From the NCBI GenBank assembly GCA_964431965.1, contig CAYSLU010000008.1, forward strand, positions 15,620-79,619: DNA of 64,000 nucleotides, in the 5' to 3' direction. Under the pieces are notes generated by a model. The model saw only the letters and a list, made by a program, of their open reading frames with translations, did no database searches and had not been told where the DNA came from. A program made the translations under genes and the position numbers. The stretch is from CAYSLU01 sp964431965 (GTDB lineage Bacteria > Verrucomicrobiota > Kiritimatiellia > CAIKKV01 > CAYSLU01). Shown piece by piece: positions 1 through 9,285 of this stretch. How positions within the stretch are numbered: the stretch's first letter is position 1; every line of letters starts with the position of its first letter.

Positions 1-822
1 CATGCGCCGCCAGTGCGCGGCCAGGAAGGGCGGGTTGGCCATGCTGTCGAGGATGTACGAGCGGTCCGCGCGGTCGAGGTCCATCACCGCGGTGATCGTC
101 TCTTCCTGGTAGTAGCCGGCCTCCGCCAGCGGGATTCCCCCGGGCTCGCGGATGAAGGACGAGCCGCTCGACGTCTGCTTGCCGTCCGGCGCCTCGCCGA
201 TGGTGTTCGCGACGCAGTGGAAAATCCGCGAGTTGGGGGCGACGGGCTGCTGCGCGCGGCCGGCGGTTCGCTTCCAGCAGACGGCCTCGATCTCGTCGGA
301 GCTGCAGGACGGGTGGAACAGGATCTGCGCCCCGGCCATGGCCGGGATGCGGTAGAGTTCCGGGTGGCGGCCGTCGCGGCAGATGACGAGCGTGCAGAGG
401 ATCCCGTCGATCTCAAACAGCGAGAGCTTGTTGCCGCCCCGGCAGTACTTCTTCTCGTCCCGCCCGGCCATGTGAACCTTGGCGTACTCGTGCGTGATCT
501 CGCCCTTCGGGTTGATCACGTGCGCCAGGTTCAGGAACCGGTCGCGCGTCCGCTGGATCGTGCCGGCGATGACCCATATGCCATGCTGCTTCGCGGCTGC
601 CCGGGTCTGGCGCAGCGCGTCCCGCACGTCTCGCTGATCCAGTTTCACGACAAAGGGGAAGTAGTAGCTGGTCAGGCTCGCCTCCGGGAACAGCACGACC
701 CGGCTGCCGCCGGACGCCGCGGCCTCAATCTGCTCGAGGGTTCGCCGGAGATTGTATGCCAGGGACTTCGCCCAGTGCATCTGCACGCACGAGACCTGAA
801 TGGCATTCGGAACTGCACCCAT
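1..822 (-). CDS. Carbon-nitrogen hydrolase (nitrilase superfamily), partial
   Basis: Member of the C-N hydrolase fold family, which cleaves amides or nitriles using a Glu-Lys-Cys triad. The reading frame starts at 822 (MGAVPNAIQVSCVQMHW) and is still open at the left edge, so only the first 274 residues are present. The triad is visible: E47 in LFPEASLT, K115 in HEYAKVHM and C148 in LVICRDGRHPE. A purine-rich AAGGGAG lies about 7 nt before the ATG. There is no signal peptide, so it is probably cytoplasmic. The substrate cannot be told from sequence. It lies 28 bp downstream of the end of the large secreted repeat protein, on the same strand, and may be cotranscribed with it. Confidence 0.88.
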   Translation of the reverse strand, partial: MGAVPNAIQVSCVQMHWAKSLAYNLRRTLEQIEAAASGGSRVVLFPEASLTSYYFPFVVKLDQRDVRDALRQTRAAAKQHGIWVIAGTIQRTRDRFLNLAHVINPKGEITHEYAKVHMAGRDEKKYCRGGNKLSLFEIDGILCTLVICRDGRHPELYRIPAMAGAQILFHPSCSSDEIEAVCWKRTAGRAQQPVAPNSRIFHCVANTIGEAPDGKQTSSGSSFIREPGGIPLAEAGYYQEETITAVMDLDRADRSYILDSMANPPFLAAHWRRM

Positions 823-850
823 CGCGCATCTCCCTTGTGTGTTTGCCCGA

Positions 851-3800
851 CTACCGGATCATGAGAATCGCATTGGCCGTCTGCGGGTGCCGCACCACGG
901 TGGACGTCCCGTCATACACGATCTGTGCGTCCCGCCCGGCCGGCAGGCTCCACGTGAGGCGGCCGGAATCGTGCAGATCGCGGAAGTAGGCCGTCTGGTC
1001 GCCTGCCATGCGGAGCCCCCAGGCTCCCGACAGGACGCGCTCGAACGACAGGTGCAGGCGGCCGGGTGCCCGGATCTCGAGGCTGTTGGTGCTGGCGCTG
1101 CGGAGGTCCAGGCCACATGAGGCGCCGCTGACGCGGGTTGTGATGATGCCGGTCTCGCCGATCTCCAGCTTGTTGCTGACGGTCAGCGTGGTGCCGAAGA
1201 GCTCCAGATGGCCACGGCCAATGAGCGTGGTGTCGCCGACCAGCAGGTTGCTGCTCACGACGACCGTGGCTGCGGGAAGGTAGACATAGCCGAAGCCGTT
1301 GCTGGTCTGGTTTTCCGGGCCCGGTCCGTACGTGAGCCCCCGGCTCGCGCCGATCCACACATCGCCCGAGATATTGAACGCGGGGACCTGCGCGTCGCGC
1401 AGATCCAGCACGCCGGTCATGATCTTGGTGGAGTCCTCCTTCACGCCGACCTGCAGGGTGGTCAGGTAGGCCGCGAAGGTCCCGTTGGAGAGCGTCAGCT
1501 TCCCGGAGGACGGGCCGTAGGTCTCGCTATAGGATGGGTACTGGTCGACGCCGCGAACCCCGAGGTACATGGGGATGTAGCGCTGCGGAGTCCCGATGCG
1601 CACGTCGATACCACCGGGCAGGTAGTCCACGTTTGTGCCGTCGCGCTCATAGCCGATGAACCCGCGCCCGCCCAGGTAGAAGCTGTTGGTTACGACCAAG
1701 GTGCGCAGCATCGAGTTGCTGCCGATGCCGAGCAGCCCCTGCGCGTTGTCGCGCGTGCCGACTGCGAGGGTGCCGACCGTTATGTTCGTGATCGCCGGCG
1801 GCAGACGCAGGGTTCCCTTGACCGACCCGTTCCCTGCGCCGCCGGGCAGGATGTCCTTGGACCCGATGATCAGGGCGCCCGCGCGGAACAGGTCGGGCGC
1901 GCCCCCGACGGCGACCGAGGCCGACGACAGGTCGAGCAGCGCGTTGACCGTGCCGGGATTTCCGCCGAGGTGCTGGCCGACAGTAAGGCTGTTCAGGTAG
2001 CCCTGAAACGATCCGTTGGTGATCCCGAGTCCGATGACGGTGTTGGCGCTCCCGTAGACGGGGTCTGCGCTGTAGGTCCCGATGGCTACGGATCCGGGCG
2101 CCGCCGGCGTGCCCACGGAGAGCGCGATGGTGGAGGGCATGTTGGTGAGGCGCCCGTGTCCGCTCATGGACTCAATGTTGAGCGCGCCGCGGACCGTGAG
2201 CCCCGTGAGGGCCGAGCCGGCGCCGAAGTCGATCGTGCCGTCCGCGTGCCGCTCGTGGCCGACGTAGAGCCCCTGCACCGAGATCGCCTGAAGCGTGGGC
2301 GGAAGCAGCAACGCGCCGCGGGTCTGGCCGCCGATCGACGTGTAGGCCGTCTGCGCGATCGACAGGTCGTTGCTGAGGATCAGCGCGTTCGTGGCGTCGC
2401 CGCTGACCAGGGTTGCGTCGCGCAGGTCGAGCCGGGCGTCGGTGAACCGGTTGGCGCCTGACTGGAGGGTGCGCGCCACGTTGATGCTCCCGGCGTTGCG
2501 GGTGTCCAGCGCACCGGACAGGGCCACCACCACACCGGTCACGTCCACGAGGCCGCTCGCGTAGATGCCGACCTGGACGTCGGTCCGATTCGAGCCGCCC
2601 AGCACCAGCGTCCCGTTCCGGATCGTGACGATGCTGTTCGGCGCCATGTAGCCCGCCTGCAGGGATCCGCCGTTCAGCGTGAGGGTGTTCCCGGCCAAGT
2701 CCGTCGTGTGGCCCAGGTTTGTGGCCGTTGCGACGAAGTTGTAGTGGAGGCCGTTCGTCAGGCTGAGCGACGGCCCGTTGACCGTGCGACTCGCCTCCAG
2801 GGTGTTGACGTTACCCATGTCGTTCGTGAGGAACACGATTCGCCCCGTGTAGACCAGGGCCGGGATGGCGTTGCTGGCCCAGTTGGCGGCCGTGCCCCAC
2901 GAATCGTCGAGCCCGACGCCCGTCCACGGGCCGCAGTCCGTCGCCGTGACGACCATGCTGGTGCCTGCGTCAACGACCGTGACCGTGTCCGCCGACGGCG
3001 TGCCGACCATGTACGCTCCCGGCAGAAGCGAGAAGCTCGCGTTCTCCTCGGGCTCCGGCGTGGGATTCAGGATGGGGGTGAGTGTCACGTCGGCGCGGTC
3101 CGCGCCGGCTGGAATGACTACCGTTCCGACGGGAGGCGACAGCGTGTAGTCGTGGTAGATCGCCGCCGTGCCGCCGATCGCGTAATTGACCGTGATGGCG
3201 GCGTTGGTGTTGGCGGGCAGGCGGTGGACGGTGACCGTGGCGGACACTGGCCCCGTCTCCCAGCCAGTCGGAGCCGAGGCGTCGATCCAGATCTCGCCCG
3301 TCATCACGACGGTCGAGGTGGCGGCCGAATCGGAGCCGGCGGCGTTGGCCGCGGCGTACCGGTAGTAGTAGAAATGGTTCGACTCGCTCAGCATGACGTT
3401 GGTGGATGGAAACGACTCACTGCCCCAGTCGCCGGCCAGGAATGAGTTGGTGGCCGCCCACCCGCCCGCTGACGGGTCTCCGGCGTCCGTGTCACCCCAG
3501 TAGACGGACACGGTTGTCGCCGACGAACCGGTGGACGCGAGGTAGCCGTTCAGGCAGGCGGACGAGAACGTGACGTTGGTGGGCGGGATGTTCTCGATGT
3601 CGGGCGGGACGGCGGTGCCGGGGATTCCGACGTATGTCTTGAGCGCGGAGGCGTCGTAGTAGATGCCGGCCGAGTCGGAAAGGGGCGATGACACACCCGG
3701 GGTCGACCAGGTGAGTTGCTGGTTGGCGGCAAGAGCGAGCAGATAGTCCTTGCGGTTGCCGCCGACGCGGAGGCCCCAGTGGCTGGCCGCCGCGTTCGTC

Positions 3801-5725
3801 GGGTCGGCTTCGAACACGATGTGTACGAGGCCGCTGGGGGCGAGGCTGAAGTCGTTGGTTCCGGCGCCGGGAACGTCGATCCCCGACGAGGCCGCGCCGA
3901 CGTGGACCGTGATGGCGGCGGTTGAGCCGATGACGGCCCGCCGTCCGACGGCGATGGTCGTGCCAAACAGTTCGAGCACGCCGGCGCCCGGGCGCCCGGC
4001 GTCGCCGACGAAGAGGTTGCTGGCGACGGTCACCGTCGCGGCTGGCAGCCGGACATAGGCGAAGCCGTTCTTGTTGCTTGTGGCGGCCCACCCGCCGATG
4101 TGCATGTTGCTGGTGACAGTGAACGAGTTGATCGTCGCGCCGGCGAGGTCGAGGATGCCGGTCGCGGGGCGGCCCGTGTCCAGAGTGTTGAGTCCGACCT
4201 GCAGCGTTGAGAGCCGGGCCCGGAACGATCCGTTCGTCAGGACGAGCGCGCCATAGCCGTTTCCAACCCGGCCGGGGCTGGCGTAGCGCACCCCGATCTG
4301 CATCGGGGCCGCGACGTTCGTTCGGCCGACGGTGATCGCCAGGCCGGCGGGCAGGTAGTCGACGAACGAGCCCCCGGCGTCCGTTCCGATCCGCGCGGCG
4401 TAACCGCCGCCGATGTAGAGGCCGGTAGCCACGTTCAGGGCCTGCAGTTGCGATCCGGCGCCGATGTCCAGTATGCCGTAGCCATGGAGTCCGCTTCCGA
4501 GTTGCAGCGTGCCCACGTCGATGTTGGTGATGGCCGGCGGGAGGCGCAGAACGCCATAGGCATTCCCGTCTCCTTCCCCGCCGATGCTGCGCGAGCCCAG
4601 CAGAAGCGTGCCCGGCAGGCGGAGCCGGTTGTCCGCACCGCCAAGCGCGACGGTGCATGTGCTGACGTCCAGACGGCCGGTCGGACTCGGGTTGTTGTTG
4701 CCTGGTTGGTGTCCGATCAGGAGGTCCGTGACGTAGCCGGTGAAACGCCCGTTCGAGAGGACCAGCGTGCCGGTCACGCTCTGTCCCGAGTTGACTACGG
4801 TGCCGATCCGGACCGACGAGGGCAGCGCCGCCTGGCCAATGGAGAGCGTGACCCCGTCCGGTAGGTTGAGGATCTCGCCGTGTCCGTCATACGAAAGCCA
4901 CAGCGAGCCGCGGATGGCCAGGTTGGTGAGCGCCGATCCGGCGCCAAAGTCGATCTGGCCGACTCCCTGCCGCTCGAAGCCGACCCAGAGGTTGCTGACC
5001 TCCAGTGAGGTGAGCGATGTGGGCAGCTTGACGATCCCTCGCACAGGACCGGAAAACGGTGTGCCGTTGTTGGCCCCGGCGAACAGGTCGCCTGACGTGC
5101 GGAGCGTGTTGGTTCCGCTGGGGCCATAGATGCGGGCGCCGCTGAGATCGAGGACTCCGCCGCGGTTGTTCTGATTGTTTCCGGCCAGATTCCTTCCGAC
5201 ATGGATCGAGGCGACGTTGGTGGCGTTTACCGCAGCGGCAATCGTCAGCACCGACGTCCCGGGCAGGTTCAGCGAGGGGATGTTCACTCCCACATGGATA
5301 TCCGTGCGATTGGTGCCGCCGATCTGGAGTGTGCCATTGATGATCGACGCGGCGCTGTTGCTGACGTTGTAGCCGACCTGAAGCGTGCCGCCGTCGAGGG
5401 CGAGCGTGTAGCCGTTGAGATCGGTCTGGTGGGCAAGCGGGCTGGACGATCCGCAGTTGTAGGCGAGCCCTTGGGCGGTGTTGCCGGAGGTGCCGACGAT
5501 GCGGCGGTCGGCGTCGAGGACGTTCGGGTTCCCGAGGTCGGCGTTGGTAAAGGAGACCTGGCCGGTGTAGACGAGCGGCGGCGTGGCATTGGTGGTCCAG
5601 TTGCCGGGAGTGCCCCACGAGTCGTCGGCGCCGGCGCCGCTCCAGCGGAACTGCGCGGCGGCGGGCCTGAGGCAGGCGAAGGCGATCAGCCACAGGATGA
5701 GGAACAGACGCAACAGGCGGTTCAT
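851..5725 (-). CDS. Large secreted repeat protein with Calx-beta domain, autotransporter-repeat style
   Basis: 1624 aa. The N-terminus is a Sec signal peptide (MNRLLRLFLILWLIAFACLRPAAA, cleavage expected near residue 24). The mature chain is an obvious internal duplication. A Trp-rich opening (WSGAGADDSWGTPGNW, about residues 28-43) recurs near residue 931 as WTGVGLDDSWGTAANW. Each copy is followed by hundreds of residues of short repeats built on 'LPPAITNI.VGTL', 'GILDLxxA' and 'NLxVG', typical of passenger-like beta-solenoids. Between the halves, about residues 812-910, sits a Calx-beta-like domain (VTVNYAIGGTA, DYTLSPPVG, VTLTPILNPTPEPEE). No beta-barrel, LPXTG or PEP-CTERM tail is visible, so how it is held at the cell surface is unknown. 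The role is probably adhesive or structural. Its Shine-Dalgarno lies inside a hairpin (see 5735-5755). Confidence 0.8.
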   Translation of the reverse strand: MNRLLRLFLILWLIAFACLRPAAAQFRWSGAGADDSWGTPGNWTTNATPPLVYTGQVSFTNADLGNPNVLDADRRIVGTSGNTAQGLAYNCGSSSPLAHQTDLNGYTLALDGGTLQVGYNVSNSAASIINGTLQIGGTNRTDIHVGVNIPSLNLPGTSVLTIAAAVNATNVASIHVGRNLAGNNQNNRGGVLDLSGARIYGPSGTNTLRTSGDLFAGANNGTPFSGPVRGIVKLPTSLTSLEVSNLWVGFERQGVGQIDFGAGSALTNLAIRGSLWLSYDGHGEILNLPDGVTLSIGQAALPSSVRIGTVVNSGQSVTGTLVLSNGRFTGYVTDLLIGHQPGNNNPSPTGRLDVSTCTVALGGADNRLRLPGTLLLGSRSIGGEGDGNAYGVLRLPPAITNIDVGTLQLGSGLHGYGILDIGAGSQLQALNVATGLYIGGGYAARIGTDAGGSFVDYLPAGLAITVGRTNVAAPMQIGVRYASPGRVGNGYGALVLTNGSFRARLSTLQVGLNTLDTGRPATGILDLAGATINSFTVTSNMHIGGWAATSNKNGFAYVRLPAATVTVASNLFVGDAGRPGAGVLELFGTTIAVGRRAVIGSTAAITVHVGAASSGIDVPGAGTNDFSLAPSGLVHIVFEADPTNAAASHWGLRVGGNRKDYLLALAANQQLTWSTPGVSSPLSDSAGIYYDASALKTYVGIPGTAVPPDIENIPPTNVTFSSACLNGYLASTGSSATTVSVYWGDTDAGDPSAGGWAATNSFLAGDWGSESFPSTNVMLSESNHFYYYRYAAANAAGSDSAATSTVVMTGEIWIDASAPTGWETGPVSATVTVHRLPANTNAAITVNYAIGGTAAIYHDYTLSPPVGTVVIPAGADRADVTLTPILNPTPEPEENASFSLLPGAYMVGTPSADTVTVVDAGTSMVVTATDCGPWTGVGLDDSWGTAANWASNAIPALVYTGRIVFLTNDMGNVNTLEASRTVNGPSLSLTNGLHYNFVATATNLGHTTDLAGNTLTLNGGSLQAGYMAPNSIVTIRNGTLVLGGSNRTDVQVGIYASGLVDVTGVVVALSGALDTRNAGSINVARTLQSGANRFTDARLDLRDATLVSGDATNALILSNDLSIAQTAYTSIGGQTRGALLLPPTLQAISVQGLYVGHERHADGTIDFGAGSALTGLTVRGALNIESMSGHGRLTNMPSTIALSVGTPAAPGSVAIGTYSADPVYGSANTVIGLGITNGSFQGYLNSLTVGQHLGGNPGTVNALLDLSSASVAVGGAPDLFRAGALIIGSKDILPGGAGNGSVKGTLRLPPAITNITVGTLAVGTRDNAQGLLGIGSNSMLRTLVVTNSFYLGGRGFIGYERDGTNVDYLPGGIDVRIGTPQRYIPMYLGVRGVDQYPSYSETYGPSSGKLTLSNGTFAAYLTTLQVGVKEDSTKIMTGVLDLRDAQVPAFNISGDVWIGASRGLTYGPGPENQTSNGFGYVYLPAATVVVSSNLLVGDTTLIGRGHLELFGTTLTVSNKLEIGETGIITTRVSGASCGLDLRSASTNSLEIRAPGRLHLSFERVLSGAWGLRMAGDQTAYFRDLHDSGRLTWSLPAGRDAQIVYDGTSTVVRHPQTANAILMIR

Positions 5726-5734
5726 GAAGTCACT

Positions 5735-5755
5735 CCCCCGATTGGAATACGGGGG
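5735..5755 (-). promoter_or_regulatory. Hairpin covering the Shine-Dalgarno of the 1624-aa protein
   Basis: On the minus strand CCCCCG and CGGGGG form perfect 6-bp GC arms around a 9-nt loop. The 3' arm contains most of the GGGGGAG ribosome binding site that precedes the ATG at 5725. If the stem forms, translation initiation would be restrained. The arms and the site are seen directly; the control role is inferred. Confidence 0.45.
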
Positions 5756-5867
5756 ATTATGCTACACGCGGGAGCATGGGCGGTCGATCCGGTTCTGGCC
5801 GTGGATGCCTGTGGCGATCGGGGCGTGCGTCTCTCAGGACCGCCGTATCGGACGGGCGCCGCCTGGC

Positions 5868-7661
5868 TCAGGCCACGCCGCCGCCGTGTGCGATCTGGCG
5901 GTAGGGATAGCGGTTCGGAGCATCGCGTCCGCAGTTCCACTCGCGCAGCGCGACCCACAGGTTCGTGACGGCCAGGCGCCGGCGGTCGTTGCCGAAGTCC
6001 CGGTGCGCGCGGCAGCGCGCGGACGCTTCGTTGACCTTCTTCTCGAGCTCCATCCCGGTCTTGCCGTCCTCGATGTCGCAGAGCGCTTCGACGAAGACCC
6101 GGGCTTCCGGCTCGCCGCCGAGGCGCGGCGCGAGCTCAGCCAGCGCGAACTCCTCGAGCGTGCTCTCGGGATGATAGGTCCAGTGGCGCATGGTGAGGTA
6201 GTTCAGCCCGTACGCGAAGAAGCGGGAGCTGACCTCGCCGTGGATGGAGATGCCTTCGAGCCCGGCTTCGTGACTGCGGAGGCAGCCTTCGATCATGCTG
6301 CTCACGGCCACGTCGGTGCGACGCGTGGGCATGAACCACTGGCTGGCCTGGTGCATGAAGCCGGCTGACCGGGGGGTGGGGGGGCGCAGGCCACGCGGCC
6401 AGTTCGGGTTCTCGTAGACCGAGGCCGGAGCCGGGCTGCGCATCCAGTCGCGCAGGGGCACGATCTTCTGGCTGAGCATGCCCGAGAGGGTCCACTGCGC
6501 CACGGCGCTGGCGGGCATGTGGCGGGAGAAGTAGGGCGTCCGGGTGAGCCCGGCCTGCTGGTGGTGGGGCCCCTTGTCGGTCACGCGGTTGAAGCCGGCG
6601 TACGTCGCATAGCCGTTGAAGGCCTCGGGCGCGATGCGGTCGGTGGTGTCCAGCGCCGTCTTGTACGCGAAGTACTGGTCCTTGAAGTAGTCCGCCTCGG
6701 CGCTCCGGATCCGGGCCCGGGCGCGCTTGGCGGCGGCGGAGTGATCGACCAGGAAGTCACCGTTTTCCATGTTGGAGCCGCCGATCGGGAACGTGCGGTA
6801 GAGCCACTCGACGCACTCGGCGATCCAGCGCTGGCTGCCGGGGTGGTAGGGGGACAGGGCGCCGTTGCGGCGGCCGTCGGCCCCGACGCAACTCCGCTCC
6901 GGGTGATGGTGCAGATAGGTCGGGATGCTGCAGGGGTGGCTCCCTTCGTAGTACACGCCGCCGTAGTCCGTCGTGCCCACGCCGGGGAGGATGCGCACGC
7001 CGCGATCGGCCGCGTAGCGGGCGACGCGGTAGGCGCTCTCTACGCCGCCATGCGAGTCGCGCAGGAATCCCCAGATCACGATGCCGTTGAACCGCATGTC
7101 GATGCAGTGGTCCACCAGCCGGCGGTAGTCCTCGATGAACGTCTCGGGCTTCTTGCAGTAGGCGTTGTTGCAGCCCACGAACTGGTTACCCTCGTCATCG
7201 AGCACCCAGTTGGTCGAGTGATCCCACGTCCAGTAGTATCGCCAGCGGAAGGCCGGCGTTTCCGTCCGGTTGCCGCCGCGGTAGAGGAATGCCTCCCGGT
7301 TCAGCTCCCCGTTCGTCAGCGCGTCGGAAAGACCGGCCAGCATGCCGAACAGGTCGCCGCCGGCCACGCAGAGGAGGCGGTGCCCGCGGCGCCGGACCAG
7401 CTCGATGCGATAGGCGTCCGGACCGAGGCGGGGCAGGCGGAGCCCGAGCAGGCGGGCGATGCGCTTTCCCGTGTCCGACGAGGCGCGGAACGCGATGATG
7501 CCGTCGCTCGCGATGAGCTCGGCGTCGAGCACATCGGCCGGGACGGCCCGCAGTTGCTCCGCGCCGAGCTTGCGCGCGGCGAGATCGTGGGCCGGGAATC
7601 CCTCGGTACTCTCAAACATCACGCACAGCTTGGCGTCTTCGGAGCGGCGGATCGTGTCCAT
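5868..7661 (-). CDS. TIM-barrel glycoside hydrolase-like protein (GH20/GH67-like architecture)
   Basis: 597 aa, no signal peptide. Residues 1-120 look like the small alpha/beta domain that precedes the barrel in GH20 and GH67 enzymes (pattern ending in LLCVAGGDLFGMLAGLSDAL). A barrel-like region follows, with YYWTWDHSTNW, FNGIVIWGFLRDSHGG, ADRGVRILPGVGTTDYGG and SNMENGDFLVDHS. Many acidic and aromatic residues at strand ends fit a carbohydrate-active site, but I cannot assign the catalytic pair or a family. A GGGAG lies 9 nt before the ATG. It follows the BNR-repeat gene by 31 bp and is probably cotranscribed with it, so both likely act on the same glycan, one outside and one inside the cell. 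Confidence 0.6.
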   Translation of the reverse strand: MDTIRRSEDAKLCVMFESTEGFPAHDLAARKLGAEQLRAVPADVLDAELIASDGIIAFRASSDTGKRIARLLGLRLPRLGPDAYRIELVRRRGHRLLCVAGGDLFGMLAGLSDALTNGELNREAFLYRGGNRTETPAFRWRYYWTWDHSTNWVLDDEGNQFVGCNNAYCKKPETFIEDYRRLVDHCIDMRFNGIVIWGFLRDSHGGVESAYRVARYAADRGVRILPGVGTTDYGGVYYEGSHPCSIPTYLHHHPERSCVGADGRRNGALSPYHPGSQRWIAECVEWLYRTFPIGGSNMENGDFLVDHSAAAKRARARIRSAEADYFKDQYFAYKTALDTTDRIAPEAFNGYATYAGFNRVTDKGPHHQQAGLTRTPYFSRHMPASAVAQWTLSGMLSQKIVPLRDWMRSPAPASVYENPNWPRGLRPPTPRSAGFMHQASQWFMPTRRTDVAVSSMIEGCLRSHEAGLEGISIHGEVSSRFFAYGLNYLTMRHWTYHPESTLEEFALAELAPRLGGEPEARVFVEALCDIEDGKTGMELEKKVNEASARCRAHRDFGNDRRRLAVTNLWVALREWNCGRDAPNRYPYRQIAHGGGVA

Positions 7662-7692
7662 GGATGGGTTCTCCCGAATCGGACGGATCGGA

Positions 7693-9054
7693 CTACGGCA
7701 GCCGCGTGAAATAGACCGTGTTCCGGATGACCTCGCCCGCCTTGCGGTAGCGCGACAGGCCGGTGAAGAAGACGATGCCGGGCGGCTGCGTGGTGCCTAC
7801 GGCGGGCGCGCCCGAGATGCGCTCCAGCGAAGGCGCGATCGGGCGTTCGGCCAAAGACCCGGGGAGCAGCGGAGCGAATGCCCATGTCTTGCCGTGGTCC
7901 GCGCTGGTCGCGAGGACCGAGCGGGCGACGTCGCCCGCCGCGGCCTCGCCGGCTTCATCGGCTTCCGCCGCCTGGCCCGGGGCGGCCTTGATGGGGACGA
8001 TCGAAAGCGAGGCGAGCAGGCGCCCGTCCGCGGTGAGCGTCAGGCCGGCCGCGTGGGCTGAGATCGTGCAGCCTGTTGCGGTTGCGGCCGCGGCGCCAGC
8101 CAGGCCGAGGTCCTGCCACTGGCCGTCGGCACCGGGCGTCACGAGCATCGGGCGCCACGGGTCCGGCTCGCGGGACGAATACAGGACGATGGGGCGGCCG
8201 TCGGGGGCCAACACGAGGCCGGAGAGGCGGAGCGACGGCGGGCCCTTCGCATTCTCGCGCTTGCGGTTGCTTGAGGCCAGCACGTCCACGGTGTCCGCGA
8301 CGCGGTTGGTTCCGAGCTCCGTTCCGTCGGCGCGCTTCCAGGTCCGGCCCTCGTCGTCGGTTGCGAGATAGACGATGGCCTGGTGTTCGCCGCGGCGCAG
8401 CGCGGTCGGCCCCTCGTAGACGTCCGCGGCGACGTGGAGCCGCTTCCGCACCGGATCCCATGCGAGCATGGTGTTGTAGCCGGCGTAGTCGCGGAACTGC
8501 GGGGCGCGGCTGAACGGGGTGGCGACGAGTTTCCACGGCGCGTCGCCCTTCTTGGCATAGAGGTGGATCCCGTCCTGAGGCACCGCGCGACCGGCCAGCC
8601 ACAGGGTGTTCGAGGAGCCCGCGAGCAGGTATGGATACGTTCCCTTCTGGAAGAGCACCGGCTTGGACCAGGCCGAGGCGTCGCCCGGCTTGAGGCTCTT
8701 CAGATACTGGAACGGCGTGTTGTGTCCGCTCACGATGACGTGGAGGAACCCCTGGTCGTCCGCGGCGATGCAGGGGCGCGAGTGGTTGTCGAAGGCCTTG
8801 GCGAGCGGGAGCGGCGCGGACCAGCGGCCGGTTGCGTGATCGAGGGAGGAAACCTTCGCCCAGTAGCTGCTCGTGGCCGGGTCGTTGTCGAGCCAGACGA
8901 CGTGCGTTGCGCCGGTCTGGGTGACGATCAGGTTGCCGAGGCCGGTCGTTGCCCGTTCGCTGCCCGTTTCGGACAGCAGGGCGGGGGCGCCGCTCGAACC
9001 CAGTGCAGAGGAGAGCATGGTGATGACCAGCCAGCCGAACATGCGTGTCTTCAT
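7693..9054 (-). CDS. Secreted BNR-repeat (sialidase-like propeller) protein
   Basis: 453 aa from the chosen start at 9054; a longer frame begins at 9075. The internal ATG is preferred because GGGAG sits 6 nt upstream and the product then begins with a clean signal peptide (MKTRMFGWLVITMLSSALGSSGA). The rest is a BNR_4-like beta-propeller, with repeats such as ATDDEGRTWKRADGTE, ATSADHGKTWAFAP and IVLYSSREPDPWRPM that match the S-x-D-x-G-x-T-W Asp-box pattern. Proteins of this type are often glycan lyases or glycosidases, but the catalytic activity here is unknown. Expected location is periplasmic or extracellular. It is the first gene of a two-gene unit with the glycosidase-like gene ending at 5868. 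Confidence 0.72.
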   Translation of the reverse strand: MKTRMFGWLVITMLSSALGSSGAPALLSETGSERATTGLGNLIVTQTGATHVVWLDNDPATSSYWAKVSSLDHATGRWSAPLPLAKAFDNHSRPCIAADDQGFLHVIVSGHNTPFQYLKSLKPGDASAWSKPVLFQKGTYPYLLAGSSNTLWLAGRAVPQDGIHLYAKKGDAPWKLVATPFSRAPQFRDYAGYNTMLAWDPVRKRLHVAADVYEGPTALRRGEHQAIVYLATDDEGRTWKRADGTELGTNRVADTVDVLASSNRKRENAKGPPSLRLSGLVLAPDGRPIVLYSSREPDPWRPMLVTPGADGQWQDLGLAGAAAATATGCTISAHAAGLTLTADGRLLASLSIVPIKAAPGQAAEADEAGEAAAGDVARSVLATSADHGKTWAFAPLLPGSLAERPIAPSLERISGAPAVGTTQPPGIVFFTGLSRYRKAGEVIRNTVYFTRLP

Positions 9055-9122
9055 ATCGTCTCCCGGTTTGCGCATCGGCCCGGCCGGACCGGAGTAGCCG
9101 CCGAGAACGATTGGCGGATCGG

Positions 9123-9152
9123 AGTGTAGGCCGTCACCCGTGCCAGCGCCAA
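9123..9152 (-). promoter_or_regulatory. Sigma70-like promoter for the BNR-repeat gene
   Basis: On the minus strand TTGGCG (9152-9147), an 18-bp spacer and TACACT (9128-9123). The predicted transcription start is near 9116, about 60 nt before the ATG at 9054. Confidence 0.45.
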
Positions 9153-9285
9153 GCGATTATCGTGGCGGGTGTGCTCGGCGGCGCGTGTGTGTCCGAGGCC
9201 ACGGCATCACGAGACAGTGGATGGGCCGACATTCCCTCGTTGTCGTTTCTGAACCACTGCTCCGCTGATGGACTCTGAGGAGGCG

